A DNA stretch of 64,000 nt, taken from contig NZ_JARFVA010000001.1 in NCBI RefSeq assembly GCF_029194005.1, positions 434,001-498,000 on the forward strand, given 5' to 3'. The translations under genes were made by a program, and so were the position numbers. The notes under the pieces are model-generated. The model saw nothing but the letters and a program-made list of their open reading frames with translations, was not told where the DNA came from and ran no database searches. The DNA is from Flagellimonas okinawensis. GTDB taxonomy: Bacteria > Bacteroidota > Bacteroidia > Flavobacteriales > Flavobacteriaceae. Positions 43,264 to 52,376 of this stretch are shown here, one piece after another (position 1 is the first letter of the stretch; each line of letters begins with the position of its first letter).

Positions 43264-44946
43264 ATGAAAAAACTACTTGTTGTTTTGTCTGTTTTACCCA
43301 TTTTTATTGGCTGCAAACGAGTTGAAAAAAAGCAGGAAATTACACAAGTGGTTGAGGAAGAGACTCCAAAGAAAGAAGTTCCATTTGTTTGGGAAGGTGC
43401 CAATATCTATTTTCTACTGACCGACCGTTTTAACAATGGCAATCCCAACAATGATGTAAATTTTAATCGAACCGAAGAAACCGCTGTCCTTAGAGGTTTT
43501 GAAGGAGGCGATATTCAAGGAATTACCCAAAAAATAGAAGAAGGTTATTTTACCGACCTGGGCATCAATGCCATATGGTTTACTCCCGTGGTAGAACAAA
43601 TTCATGGTGCAACCGACGAGGGAACAGGAAAAACTTATGGCTATCACGGTTATTGGGCCAAGGACTGGACCGCCATCGACCCCAATTTTGGAACAAAAAA
43701 AGACCTAGAAAAATTAGTTAAAACAGCACATAGCAAAGGGATTCGAATTCTTTTGGATGTTGTTTTGAACCATACCGGACCGGTTACCGAAAAGGATCCT
43801 GTTTGGCCAGATGATTGGGTGAGAACAGGTCCTAAATGTGAATTTTCCACCTATGAGAACACCACAGCATGTACTTTGGTGGACAATCTACCCGATATCC
43901 TTACCGAATCCAATGAGCCGGTTGAACTGCCCGATGCCCTATTGGCCAAATGGAAGGAAGAAGGGCGTTTGAGCAAGGAGCTCGATGAGTTACAATTGTT
44001 TTTTGACCGCACAGGCTATCCAAGAGCGCCCCGGTATTACATTATTAAATGGCTAACGGACTACATCAACGATTTAGGTGTAGATGGTTTTCGTGTGGAT
44101 ACTGTTAAGCATGTAAACGAAAATGCTTGGTCCGACCTTCACAAAGAAGCCAATTATGCCTTCGACATGTGGAAGAAGAAGCACCAGGACAAAATATTGG
44201 ACGACAATCCTTTTTATATGGTTGGTGAAGTCTACAATTATGGTATTTCTGGTGGACGTGAATTCGATTTTGGTGACAAAAAGGTTGATTTTTTTGATTA
44301 TGGATTCAAAAGTCTCATCAATTTTGAGTTGAAACATGATGCCGGAAGCCCTTACGAAACCATATTTAAGAAGTATAACAAGCTATTAAACACCAAATTA
44401 AAGGGCAAGAGCGTACTTAACTATTTAACCTCACATGATGATGGAGCTCCATACGATAAGGACCGAACAAAGCCATATCGTGCAGCTAACGTATTGTTAT
44501 TAACACCTGGTGCATCTCAAGTATATTATGGAGATGAAACCTCTAGAGACCTTACCATAGAAGGTACTGTTGGGGATGCCACACTACGCTCCTTTATGAA
44601 TTGGGAAGAACTGGACAGCTTACCAGAAACCCAAAAGATTCATAAGCATTGGCAAAAATTGGGCAGTTTCCGAGCCAACCACCCGGCAATTGGTGCTGGA
44701 AAACACAAACGACTGTCCAAATCACCCTATGTCTTTTCCAGAACTTATGTAAACGGCGATTTTAGGGACAAAGTGGTTGTTGGATTGGAATTACCCAAAG
44801 GCAAAAAGTCCTTGAGGGTAAAAGGATTCTTTGGAGACGGTACTAAATTGTACGACACCTATTCCGAGACCGAGGTTACCGTGACAAACGGAAAAGTAGT
44901 ATTGGACAATGATTTTGACATTGCCCTACTGGAATTGGTTGAATAA
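43264..44946 (+). CDS. GH13 alpha-amylase family lipoprotein
   Basis: A 560-residue surface or periplasmic glycoside hydrolase for alpha-glucans. MKKLLVVLSVLPIFIGCKR gives a lipobox with Cys17. The TIM barrel starts at about 45 (YFLLTDRFNNGNPNND). Conserved regions are DVVLNH (165-170), GFRVD with the nucleophile Asp279, GEV with the acid/base Glu322, and SHDD with Asp392 as stabiliser. A small beta-domain ends the protein. The polymer may be starch, glycogen or a maltodextrin. No susCD or other starch-use gene is adjacent, so it stands alone. Confidence 0.93.
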   Translation: MKKLLVVLSVLPIFIGCKRVEKKQEITQVVEEETPKKEVPFVWEGANIYFLLTDRFNNGNPNNDVNFNRTEETAVLRGFEGGDIQGITQKIEEGYFTDLGINAIWFTPVVEQIHGATDEGTGKTYGYHGYWAKDWTAIDPNFGTKKDLEKLVKTAHSKGIRILLDVVLNHTGPVTEKDPVWPDDWVRTGPKCEFSTYENTTACTLVDNLPDILTESNEPVELPDALLAKWKEEGRLSKELDELQLFFDRTGYPRAPRYYIIKWLTDYINDLGVDGFRVDTVKHVNENAWSDLHKEANYAFDMWKKKHQDKILDDNPFYMVGEVYNYGISGGREFDFGDKKVDFFDYGFKSLINFELKHDAGSPYETIFKKYNKLLNTKLKGKSVLNYLTSHDDGAPYDKDRTKPYRAANVLLLTPGASQVYYGDETSRDLTIEGTVGDATLRSFMNWEELDSLPETQKIHKHWQKLGSFRANHPAIGAGKHKRLSKSPYVFSRTYVNGDFRDKVVVGLELPKGKKSLRVKGFFGDGTKLYDTYSETEVTVTNGKVVLDNDFDIALLELVE

Positions 44947-44949
44947 ATT

Positions 44950-45330
44950 TTATTGCCTGGAGTGCAAGGCTATCCGATTGCCTTCTGAATCCAAAAACAG
45001 CGCCATATAACCTATATCCGGACTTATCTGGGTCTTAGCCTGTGATATTTTACCTCCCGCTTTCTCAACTCTCGATAATTCATTATCCACATTGGCACTG
45101 GAAAAATAAATTAAAACACCATCTGTAGCACTCGGATTATACCAGTCCTTGTTTTGAATTAAAGAGCCAGAAGCACCTGGCTTTCCATAATCTGCAGGAA
45201 ACCATCCCATTTTCGTACCACCCAAATCGTGAAGTTGGATATCGATTTGAAACACCTTATCGTAAAACTTTTTAGCACGATCGATATCCGCTACGGGAAT
45301 CTCGAACCAGCCCACCATATTACTTTCCAT
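44950..45330 (-). CDS. VOC superfamily (glyoxalase/bleomycin-resistance-like) protein
   Basis: A 126-residue vicinal-oxygen-chelate fold protein. It opens NMVGWFEIPVADIDRAKKFYDKVFQIDI, the usual first beta-alpha-beta of the fold, and closes IGYMALFLDSEGNRIALHSRQ, where the Glu-Gly-Asn-x-Ile pattern holds the second metal-ligand position. Members are lyases, dioxygenases or binding proteins; nothing points to one reaction. The gene is 3 nt after the SRPBCC gene on the same strand, so the two are likely co-expressed. Its stop faces the amylase stop. Confidence 0.85.
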   Translation of the reverse strand: MESNMVGWFEIPVADIDRAKKFYDKVFQIDIQLHDLGGTKMGWFPADYGKPGASGSLIQNKDWYNPSATDGVLIYFSSANVDNELSRVEKAGGKISQAKTQISPDIGYMALFLDSEGNRIALHSRQ

Positions 45331-45333
45331 ATG

Positions 45334-45861
45334 TTATTGATTTTCTAGAATTTGTTTTAAACTGTTCAATCCTTCCTCAAAGTCTTTGCCTATAGCCTTA
45401 TCCATATTCATGAACAGCATCATAATACTCATTGGAAATTTGTTCTCACCAGAAAAGCCCCAAACCACTTTGGTCATATCTTTATCTACCTCTTTTGTGG
45501 TAATATAGGCGTCGGATGTAGACTTAAAAGGCTTTAAAAATCGGAGCTCGGAATCAATCCGGCTTCCTTCTTCAATGTGTGTAATCTCTTGCTCCCCTTC
45601 CCCTACTTCCTTATTTCCTTTCCAACGGTTTATGGCTCCCACTTCCCCATCGGTTCCAGAAAAATCCTTTACCATATTTGGGTCGCGTTTACTCCATGGC
45701 GACCATTCATCTTGGTTTTTCAAGAATTTTAGATATTCAAAAACTTCGCTTTTAGAACGATTGATTTCGATAGAACGGGAAACATCATAGTTTTTTGGGG
45801 CAAGTACGGCTAAAATCAGGATCACGACCACTAGGGCCAAAACAATATAAAGTACTAACAT
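45334..45861 (-). CDS. SRPBCC (START-like) family protein with N-terminal membrane anchor
   Basis: A 175-residue protein. The N-terminus MLVLYIVLALVVVILILAVLAPKNYDV is a membrane anchor. The rest is a polyketide-cyclase/START-like domain: VSRSIEINRSKSEVFEYLKFLKNQDEWSPWSKRDPNM (about 29-65), a central strand EQEITHIEEGSRIDSELRFLKPFKS and a C-terminal helix MNMDKAIGKDFEEGLNSLKQIL. Such domains bind hydrophobic ligands. The ligand is unknown. It is followed by the VOC gene. Confidence 0.85.
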   Translation of the reverse strand: MLVLYIVLALVVVILILAVLAPKNYDVSRSIEINRSKSEVFEYLKFLKNQDEWSPWSKRDPNMVKDFSGTDGEVGAINRWKGNKEVGEGEQEITHIEEGSRIDSELRFLKPFKSTSDAYITTKEVDKDMTKVVWGFSGENKFPMSIMMLFMNMDKAIGKDFEEGLNSLKQILENQ

Positions 45862-45903
45862 AACTGTGTAATTGATTGATTAACAGTTAAAAATACAAAA
45901 AAA

Positions 45904-46557
45904 TCAATCCGTTAGATATCTTTCTATTATGCCATTTACATCCTTAATGGATTTTTTGGTCCAATCCAATCGCTTTTCAAGAAACTCCATATCGGTCAAA
46001 TGCCATTCAACCTCTGAATCACGTACTTTTTGTGCCAATTGCTGTATAATAATTGCTGCTGAAACGGATACATTCAAACTTTCTGAAAAACCCACCATCG
46101 GAATTTTAAGGAACCCATCGGCTTGTTGCATTACTTCCTCCGACAGTCCCTCCTTTTCCGTTCCAAAAAATATGGCCGATTTTTTTGTTGGAAAGAAGTC
46201 GTGCAGCAAGGTAGAATCATTATGAGGAGTTGTGGCAATAATTTGATAGCCTTCACCTTTTAATCGCGAAATACAGTCCGTAGTTGTCTTGTACCTTTGC
46301 ACATCCACCCATTGTTCTGCACCCATGGCGATATTTTTGTCCAAACGTTTCCCAAAACGGTGTTCTATAACGTGCAGATCCTGTACGCCGAATACATCAC
46401 AGCTACGAAGTATAGCACTGGTATTATGCAATTGATATACATCTTCCACGGCAACTGTAATGTGCCTGGTTCTTTGCTGAAGCACATCCAAAAAACGTTG
46501 CTTGCGCTCCTCCGTAAGGTAGGTTTCGAGATATTTCAACAAATCATCATCAAACAT
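45904..46557 (-). CDS. trmH: tRNA/rRNA 2'-O-methyltransferase of the SpoU family (TrmH-like)
   Basis: A 217-residue SPOUT enzyme. Motif 1 is HNTSAILRSCDVFGVQDLHVI (about 43-63), motif 2 is IFFGTEKEGLSEEVMQQAD (about 128-146) and motif 3 is IPMVGFSESLNVSVSAAIIIQQL (about 151-173). N- and C-terminal extensions (YLTEERKQRFLDVLQQRTRHITVAVEDV; the tail VEWHLTDMEFLEKRLDW) match TrmH, which makes Gm18 in tRNA, better than RlmB. The assignment to TrmH is likely but rests on these extensions. Confidence 0.85.
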   Translation of the reverse strand: MFDDDLLKYLETYLTEERKQRFLDVLQQRTRHITVAVEDVYQLHNTSAILRSCDVFGVQDLHVIEHRFGKRLDKNIAMGAEQWVDVQRYKTTTDCISRLKGEGYQIIATTPHNDSTLLHDFFPTKKSAIFFGTEKEGLSEEVMQQADGFLKIPMVGFSESLNVSVSAAIIIQQLAQKVRDSEVEWHLTDMEFLEKRLDWTKKSIKDVNGIIERYLTD

Positions 46558-46706
46558 AAAACCAAGATAGGAAAATTTGGAACTTTACCGTGGTGGCACC
46601 TTAAAGCTAGATACCATAACTTTTATAGATGTTTGTAAGGAATATGCATTTTTACTGTATTTCCTGTCCAGAACATGATTAATTTAGTACTCTAGAATTG
46701 GCAATA

Positions 46707-47108
46707 ATGAAAGTGAATTACAACACATCCGATAAAACCATTGAAATCGAGGATGGTTTAAAAACCCATTATCTTGTTTTAAAAATGCTGATGATACTCA
46801 ACCTGGGTAATGCGGCTTTGAATTTATACGATATAAACAAAAAGGAAATTGGATTTATAGAAATCGTTTGGATCGTGGTTGGGCTGATATCCCTAGTCCT
46901 TCTCTATTTTTTCATCTTTAAAAAATCAACACAGAACAAACTTGCGGTAACCTCTATAGAAAGATTGGATACTACATCTCTATTCGGGAGAAATATTTTC
47001 AGCATTGTGCTAAAAAACGGGAAAAAGCGTGACCTGATAGAAATTAAATCCAAAGAAGATTTCAACCAATTAAAAACCTTGTTTTCCAATATTGGAATAC
47101 ATAACTAA
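46707..47108 (+). CDS. Small membrane protein of unknown function
   Basis: A 133-residue protein I do not recognise. A short N-terminal strand region (MKVNYNTSDKTIEIEDGLKTH) leads into two hydrophobic helices (about 24-39 and 51-71, the second being FIEIVWIVVGLISLVLLYFFIF). A C-terminal domain follows with LAVTSIERLDTTSLFGRNIFSIVLKNGKKRDLIEI, which looks like a small PH-like beta fold. I use the ATG at 46707 instead of a TTG three codons before. The amidohydrolase gene follows after 13 nt, so the two may share a transcript. Confidence 0.6.
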   Translation: MKVNYNTSDKTIEIEDGLKTHYLVLKMLMILNLGNAALNLYDINKKEIGFIEIVWIVVGLISLVLLYFFIFKKSTQNKLAVTSIERLDTTSLFGRNIFSIVLKNGKKRDLIEIKSKEDFNQLKTLFSNIGIHN

Positions 47109-47121
47109 GACCTCATCATAA

Positions 47122-48402
47122 ATGAAAAAGCAACTGCTCCTATTATTTTCTATACTTAGCGTGTCAAGTTCGCTATGGGCCCAGGAAAAAACCGCCATAA
47201 TCTGTGGAACACTTATTACGGGCAATGACGAAAAAGTTAAGACCAACACCGTAATCCTTATAGAAGGTGATCGCATAGTTGATATAGGCACCAAGGAATT
47301 GCTCACTTCTGAATACAAAACCATTGACCTGAGTGATTATACCGTATTGCCCGGAATGATCGATGCCCATGTACACCCCTTGATCTATGGAAGCGAATAT
47401 CAGACCAACCACTTAAAAGGATCTTCGGCATTCAATGCACTTAGAGGTTTAAAAACCGTACAAGATTGGCTTAAAGCGGGATGGACCACTCTCAGGATTG
47501 CAGGAGATGCAGACACCAAATACGCTCATTTTGAGATTAGGGACGCCATAAATTCCGGGATGTTCCAAGGTCCAAGAATATTTGGGGCCGGCCACTATTT
47601 GTCCGTTACCGGAGGTGGAGGCGATATCAACTACATTTCCAATGAGCAGACCATTATCCCGGACGGATTGATCGTGGACGGCAAAGAAGAAATGCAAAAG
47701 GCTATTCGCCAAGAAATAAAAAATGGTAGCGATTGGATTAAATTATTGGTCACAGGAGCATTTATGTCCACCGGTGATAATCCCAAGAATATTCATTTTA
47801 GCGATGAAGAACTTATCACAGCAGTGGATGAAGCCAATCGGCGAGGTGTTCCCGTGATGATGCACGCACACGCTAAAGAAGGTATTGTAAAAGCCATAAA
47901 ATTCGGTGCGCGATCTATTGAGCATGGCACTTTTCTGGACGAAGAAACCATAGACCTTTTACTGGAACACAACACTTATTTGGTTCCGACTCTTACCGTT
48001 GGCACCTATTTTAGGCTAAAGGATCCCGGAAATGTTGCTCTTACCAAAACAGAGCGCTCACAAAAACAGTTTAGGGAAGACCGAATGAAAATGCTGGCAA
48101 AAGCTCACAAAAAAGGAGTGAAAATTGGAATAGGCTCCGACAATGTTGGTTTTCCAGGGAGTTTTGCAGCCAACGAGTTTGAGGAGTTCGTTAAATTTGG
48201 AATGACACCCCTACAGGCCATTCAAGCAGGAACCAAATTAAATGCCGAACTCTTGAAAAAAGAAAAGGACATTGGTACCATCGAAGTTGGAAAGTACGCC
48301 GATATTATCGCAACCAAAACCAATCCCCTGCATGATATTACTGAATTACAGCGTGTACAGTTTGTAATGAAAGGTGGAGCTATAATAAAGTCCATTGATT
48401 AG
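47122..48402 (+). CDS. Exported amidohydrolase family protein (imidazolonepropionase/prolidase-like)
   Basis: A 426-residue metal-dependent hydrolase with signal peptide MKKQLLLLFSILSVSSSLWAQ. The TIM-barrel metal ligands are in order: HxH in MIDAHVHPL (about 77-85), the active-site stretch GSDWIKLLVTGAF with its Lys, His in MMHAHAKEG, His in RSIEHGTF and Asp in IGIGSDNVG (about 337-345). The flanking beta-sandwich contains KYADIIATKTNPL. Relatives include Xaa-Pro dipeptidases and imidazolonepropionases that act in the periplasm. The M20 peptidase gene follows after 21 nt, which hints at peptide or amide use. Confidence 0.88.
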   Translation: MKKQLLLLFSILSVSSSLWAQEKTAIICGTLITGNDEKVKTNTVILIEGDRIVDIGTKELLTSEYKTIDLSDYTVLPGMIDAHVHPLIYGSEYQTNHLKGSSAFNALRGLKTVQDWLKAGWTTLRIAGDADTKYAHFEIRDAINSGMFQGPRIFGAGHYLSVTGGGGDINYISNEQTIIPDGLIVDGKEEMQKAIRQEIKNGSDWIKLLVTGAFMSTGDNPKNIHFSDEELITAVDEANRRGVPVMMHAHAKEGIVKAIKFGARSIEHGTFLDEETIDLLLEHNTYLVPTLTVGTYFRLKDPGNVALTKTERSQKQFREDRMKMLAKAHKKGVKIGIGSDNVGFPGSFAANEFEEFVKFGMTPLQAIQAGTKLNAELLKKEKDIGTIEVGKYADIIATKTNPLHDITELQRVQFVMKGGAIIKSID

Positions 48403-48423
48403 ATATGAAAGCATCATAAGCGA

Positions 48424-49563
48424 ATGATGGATAAGGATATACTCGAACTAAGGCATAGACTGCACGCCAACCCGGACCTATCGAACCATGAAGACAAGAC
48501 GGCCGCAATCATAAAAGACTTTATTGCCTCCTTTCGCCCTACGGAAATTATCGAAGGTATTGGTGGATGCGGTCTGGCCGCTGTTTATAGGTTTTCAGAA
48601 AAAGGCCCCACAATAACCTTACGATGTGAGCTAGATGCTCTTCCGATAAAGGAATCCAATTCATTTGCGCACAAATCCACCAAAACTGGAGTATCACATA
48701 AATGTGGGCACGATGGTCATATGGCGATTGTTGCGAGTATTGCTAAATGGTTAAATCAAAACCCGCTAAAAAATGGAACTGTTATTTTACTCTTTCAACC
48801 CGCGGAAGAAACTGGAGAGGGAGCTAAGCGTATCATTGAGGACGAAAAATTCAATAATCTAAATACAGATTTCGTTTTTGCACTTCATAATATACCCAAG
48901 AAACCTAAGCACCACATCATAATTCCAAAAAAGGGTTTTTCGGCAGAAGTACTCAGTGTCATCATAAAACTCCAAGGCAAGGAATCCCATGCTTCGGAAC
49001 CAGAAAATGGCATCAACCCATCTTTGGGCATATCCAAAATTATACATCAGCTCTCCTCATTTAACATAGTTGAACCGTCCGACACCAACTTCGCTATTCT
49101 CACCCCGGTACACATTAACATGGGGCAAAAATCCTATGGTATTTCTCCTGCCCATGGAGAGTTACACTACACCCTTCGCACATGGAATACTGCAACAATG
49201 GATAAGTTAAAAGCAAACCTAGAGCATGTGGTACAAACTATTTGCCGACAACACTTGCTGCAATACGATTTGGAATGGTTGGAGCATTTTCCAGCTAGTG
49301 AAGTGGACAAGTCATGCAATGCCATAGTTAAAAAGGCTGCGATTGTGAATGGTTTCACCTTTGAAGATAAAAACACACCTTTCAAGTTTGGTGAAGACTT
49401 TGGATGGTTCTCCAAAACATACAAATCTGCCATGTTTGGTGTTGGTGCTGGGATGTCGACACCTGCTTTGCATAATGCAGATTACGATTTTCCAGATAAT
49501 CTTCTTGCTACCGGGTTTTCCATGTTCAAATCCATAATTTTAAATATTCTAGAAAAGAAATAA
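48424..49563 (+). CDS. M20 family amidohydrolase/peptidase
   Basis: A 379-residue cytoplasmic amidohydrolase of the M20D type (N-acyl amino acid or hippurate hydrolase-like). Motifs are LRHRLHANPDLSNHEDKTA (about 7-25), LRCELDALPIKESN (about 62-75), HKCGHDGHMAIVA (about 89-101), FQPAEETGEGAKRII (about 119-133) with the catalytic Glu pair, and the dimerisation domain GKESHASEPENGINPSLG (about 176-193). It follows the exported amidohydrolase, so a hydrolysis chain from periplasm to cytoplasm is plausible. The substrate is unknown. Confidence 0.9.
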   Translation: MMDKDILELRHRLHANPDLSNHEDKTAAIIKDFIASFRPTEIIEGIGGCGLAAVYRFSEKGPTITLRCELDALPIKESNSFAHKSTKTGVSHKCGHDGHMAIVASIAKWLNQNPLKNGTVILLFQPAEETGEGAKRIIEDEKFNNLNTDFVFALHNIPKKPKHHIIIPKKGFSAEVLSVIIKLQGKESHASEPENGINPSLGISKIIHQLSSFNIVEPSDTNFAILTPVHINMGQKSYGISPAHGELHYTLRTWNTATMDKLKANLEHVVQTICRQHLLQYDLEWLEHFPASEVDKSCNAIVKKAAIVNGFTFEDKNTPFKFGEDFGWFSKTYKSAMFGVGAGMSTPALHNADYDFPDNLLATGFSMFKSIILNILEKK

Positions 49564-49653
49564 GTTTGGGACCAATAGAGCTATTCGAGTGCTTCAATTG
49601 ATCATTTAACTCTAAATACATAAAAATCATATCTTTAGAGAAACCAACCTCCA

Positions 49654-50406
49654 ATGATTAGATTTTTTCGAAAAATTCGACAGCGATGGCTTAACGAAAA
49701 TAAGTTCACAAAATACTTGCTCTACGCCATCGGAGAAATTTTTCTAGTAGTCATTGGAATTTTACTTGCACTACAAATAAACAATTGGAACGATAGGCGA
49801 AAAGAGAAACAAAAGGAGACATTCATTTTAAAGGACCTTCACCAAGAATTTGCCTCCAATAAAAAACTTCTGGATTCTATTATCACCTACCATAAACAAA
49901 CCTTTAAGTCCGCTGAATACTTAAAATCACAATTGCCAATCGATGTTAATAGTATTGACAACCTGGACTCATTATCTTATCACCTGTTCACGGTCAGTTT
50001 TGCCTACACGTATAACCCTTCCACGGGAATTATTAATAGTTTACTTAACAATTCATCCATTGAGATTATTTCTAATGATGAATTACGACAATTACTTATT
50101 GGTTGGAAGGATGTATTGTCCGATTATCAGGAAGAGGAATTACGGGCCAGTGAAAATTATCTTAACCATTTAAAACCTTTTGAAAAAGAGAACTTTAAAT
50201 ACAGTTTGGATTACAAGGAACTATTGTCGGATCCCAGAATTGATTTGACCTTTTTAGAAACCCTTGCTTTTGACAATTATGTACTCGACAGGCATAACGA
50301 CCTCAACAATATTGTCAACAGTTCCACAGGGACGGGAGAACTAAATCTTATCATGAAAACAATGGACCGTATCATTCAACTTTCAGATACAGAATCCAAG
50401 GATTGA
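49654..50406 (+). CDS. DUF6090 family membrane-anchored protein
   Basis: A 250-residue protein with the hallmark N-terminus of this Flavobacteriia family: basic FFRKIRQRWLNENKFTKYLLYAIGEIFLVVIGILLALQINNWND (about 4-47), which is one membrane helix with positive residues before it. The rest is an extracytoplasmic helical domain (LKDLHQEFASNKKLLDSIITYHKQTF and later helices) that looks sensor-like. The function is unknown, and many paralogues per genome are usual. No kinase or regulator gene is next to it. A gap of 90 bp separates it from the M20 gene. Confidence 0.85.
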   Translation: MIRFFRKIRQRWLNENKFTKYLLYAIGEIFLVVIGILLALQINNWNDRRKEKQKETFILKDLHQEFASNKKLLDSIITYHKQTFKSAEYLKSQLPIDVNSIDNLDSLSYHLFTVSFAYTYNPSTGIINSLLNNSSIEIISNDELRQLLIGWKDVLSDYQEEELRASENYLNHLKPFEKENFKYSLDYKELLSDPRIDLTFLETLAFDNYVLDRHNDLNNIVNSSTGTGELNLIMKTMDRIIQLSDTESKD

Positions 50407-50442
50407 GCTGTATCGATAAATCAAATTTATTTCACCTTTTGC

Positions 50443-51105
50443 CTACCTGTTAATGCGATACTTTACATAGCCCTTCATTTGGTAAGAACTCAATATGGTC
50501 TGGGCCGTTAACGATATCTTGAACATGGGCAGCAAAGCCTCTTTGTCCACCTCAAAGAAAAACATGGCTTGGCCACAAGAAATGAATTTTGCTCCCAAGT
50601 TTTCCAGTTCCTCAATGAGTTTCATGTTCGGATTGTCCATTTCAAATTTGCCATTATAAAACTCGTTGGTGGTAAATGAATTTAATGCGGCTGCGTGGAC
50701 TACAATCACTGGGTAAGTTTTTTCCAAAGGAATACCCGAGGCAGCATGTAGATTAATAATTCTCGCCACTTCTACCAATCCAGCATTTAAATCAGAAGGT
50801 TTTTCATCGTCAAAATTCACCAATTCGAACAATAACTTATACTCAAGGTTTGGATCTGGTGTTTCAGTAATATCCTCTATTGGAACAACCCCTGAAAATG
50901 TCCCTGCATTAATCACAGGAAAGGTTGCAACAGCTTCTATTTTCGCCATCATTTGCTGTCTTCTATTCACCTGCCCCCTCTTTTCGGAATCAACTGGGGC
51001 CTCTTTAGAGGTAACACTATCTTTTGATGTATTATTTTCGGTGGTTTGGCAATAGCTGCTAATTACTACTAAACTGGTAAAAAGAAAGAGAATTTGTTTT
51101 TTCAT
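50443..51105 (-). CDS. Exported DsrE family protein
   Basis: About 220 residues. A signal peptide (MKKQILFLFTSLVVISSYCQ) is followed by a Ser/Thr-rich linker and a DsrE/DsrF-like domain (about 85-220): YKLLFELVNFDDEKPSDLNAGLVEVARIINLHAASGI, PVIVVHAAALNSFT, ELENLGAKFISCGQAMFFF and LTAQTILSSYQMKGY. The Cys in ISCGQ sits where sulfur carriers of the family have their active cysteine. Periplasmic members are poorly known. An ATG three codons earlier (51114) is equally possible. It diverges from the sirtuin gene. Confidence 0.85.
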   Translation of the reverse strand: MKKQILFLFTSLVVISSYCQTTENNTSKDSVTSKEAPVDSEKRGQVNRRQQMMAKIEAVATFPVINAGTFSGVVPIEDITETPDPNLEYKLLFELVNFDDEKPSDLNAGLVEVARIINLHAASGIPLEKTYPVIVVHAAALNSFTTNEFYNGKFEMDNPNMKLIEELENLGAKFISCGQAMFFFEVDKEALLPMFKISLTAQTILSSYQMKGYVKYRINR

Positions 51106-51208
51106 TTTTGGCAAGGTCGATTGGTGGGTTTTTAAATTTATTGGTAATTTGAAAGTACATAAAAATTCCAGTTATTACGTGTAAAACACTAGTTTGAAAA
51201 CCAGAAAT

Positions 51209-51907
51209 ATGTCCAAACAAAAGATTGTAGTACTTACAGGAGCAGGAATGAGCGCCGAGAGCGGTCTTAAAACCTTTAGGGACGAAAACGGACTGTGGGA
51301 AGGCCATGATGTAATGCAAGTGGCCTCTCCGCAAGGATTTGCAAGGAACCCTGAACTTGTTCTGGAATTTTACAATCAACGCAGACGGCAATTAATGGAC
51401 GTAGTACCGAACAAAGGTCATTTGGCCTTGGCTGAGCTAGAACAAGGTTTTGATGTAAGCATTGTTACCCAAAATGTGGACAATCTTCACGAACAGGCCG
51501 GCAGTTCACATGTAGTGCACTTGCACGGCGAATTGTTTAAAGTGCGTAGTACGGTTAACGAAAACCATGTTTTGGAATGGAAAAAGGATTTGGTTTTAGG
51601 TGATACCGATGATTATGGACACCAGCTTCGCCCTCATATCGTATGGTTCGGTGAGATGGTTCCCATGTTGGAAACCGCAGCGAAAATTACTCAGATGGCG
51701 GATATAGTTATTATAATAGGCACTTCCATGCAAGTGTATCCAGCAGCAAGTCTAATACATTATGCCCCAGACCAAACTCCGATTTACTTTGTGGATCCCA
51801 GACCAAACATAAGGTCCAGCGATTTTAACAACCTTACGGTTATTTCCAAAACGGCCGAGGAGGGTGTACCGCCTTTGGTGACAGATCTTTTTAATAGTTT
51901 GCTCTAG
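51209..51907 (+). CDS. cobB: Sirtuin-type NAD-dependent protein deacylase (CobB-like)
   Basis: Removes acyl groups from protein lysines with NAD. The 232-residue protein has GAGMSAESGLKTFRDENGLWEG (11-32), TQNVDNLHEQAG (87-98), the catalytic His in HLHG (His106) and IIGTSMQVYPAASL. Tyr55 and Arg58 (FYNQRRR) match the SIRT5 residues that bind succinyl or malonyl groups, so desuccinylase activity is likely. Odd point: the chain has no cysteine at all, so the usual four-Cys zinc site is absent. The start at 51209 is preferred to an upstream TTG. Its tail overlaps the haem-binding gene by 17 nt. Confidence 0.92.
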   Translation: MSKQKIVVLTGAGMSAESGLKTFRDENGLWEGHDVMQVASPQGFARNPELVLEFYNQRRRQLMDVVPNKGHLALAELEQGFDVSIVTQNVDNLHEQAGSSHVVHLHGELFKVRSTVNENHVLEWKKDLVLGDTDDYGHQLRPHIVWFGEMVPMLETAAKITQMADIVIIIGTSMQVYPAASLIHYAPDQTPIYFVDPRPNIRSSDFNNLTVISKTAEEGVPPLVTDLFNSLL

Positions 51908-52343
51908 CCGCATCCGCCCACGCTACCAAAGCACTGATTTGCTCATCGGATAATTTGGCGTCGCCATGGGTCCAAGTATATTCGTTCAACGGCATTTTGC
52001 CTTCTTTAACCTCTTCTATTACTTCCTCTAACTTGTGGTCCTTCTTTTTGGTATCATAATTTGCCCAATCCGAAAAATCCAGATGCTTTTTCCCATCCTC
52101 AATATGATCGGCCAACCAATAAGACACTGGAGCTATATTGTTATACCAGGGATATTCGGTATTGGCACTATGGCAATCGTAACATGCAGTTTTTAGAATT
52201 TGCTTTACCTCGGCGGAGGGTTGGGTCTCTGCTTCAAAAGTGGCTACGTAATCTCCATCTGCCGTATTTTTTTCCGGGCGATAGAATTGCATACCAATCA
52301 ATACGACCAATAGAGCAATTGCTATTTTTTTTACTATTTTCAT
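51891..52343 (-). CDS. Haem-binding domain protein (c-type cytochrome-like)
   Basis: About 150 residues. MKIVKKIAIALLVVLIGMQFYRPEKN is a signal or membrane anchor. The haem_bd domain holds the c-type attachment motif CYDCHS (about 53-58) followed by NTEYPWYNNIAPVSYWLADHIEDGKKHLDFSDW and a later conserved W in EYTWTHGDAKLSDEQISALVAWAD. Covalent haem in the periplasm is expected, with a redox or sensing role unknown. The ORF extends to 52397, but that would overlap the GTG start of the divergent gene; the signal supports 52343. Confidence 0.85.
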   Translation of the reverse strand: MKIVKKIAIALLVVLIGMQFYRPEKNTADGDYVATFEAETQPSAEVKQILKTACYDCHSANTEYPWYNNIAPVSYWLADHIEDGKKHLDFSDWANYDTKKKDHKLEEVIEEVKEGKMPLNEYTWTHGDAKLSDEQISALVAWADAARANY

Positions 52344-52376
52344 CACACAGGGTTTTAGTAAATATATCGATTTTTT

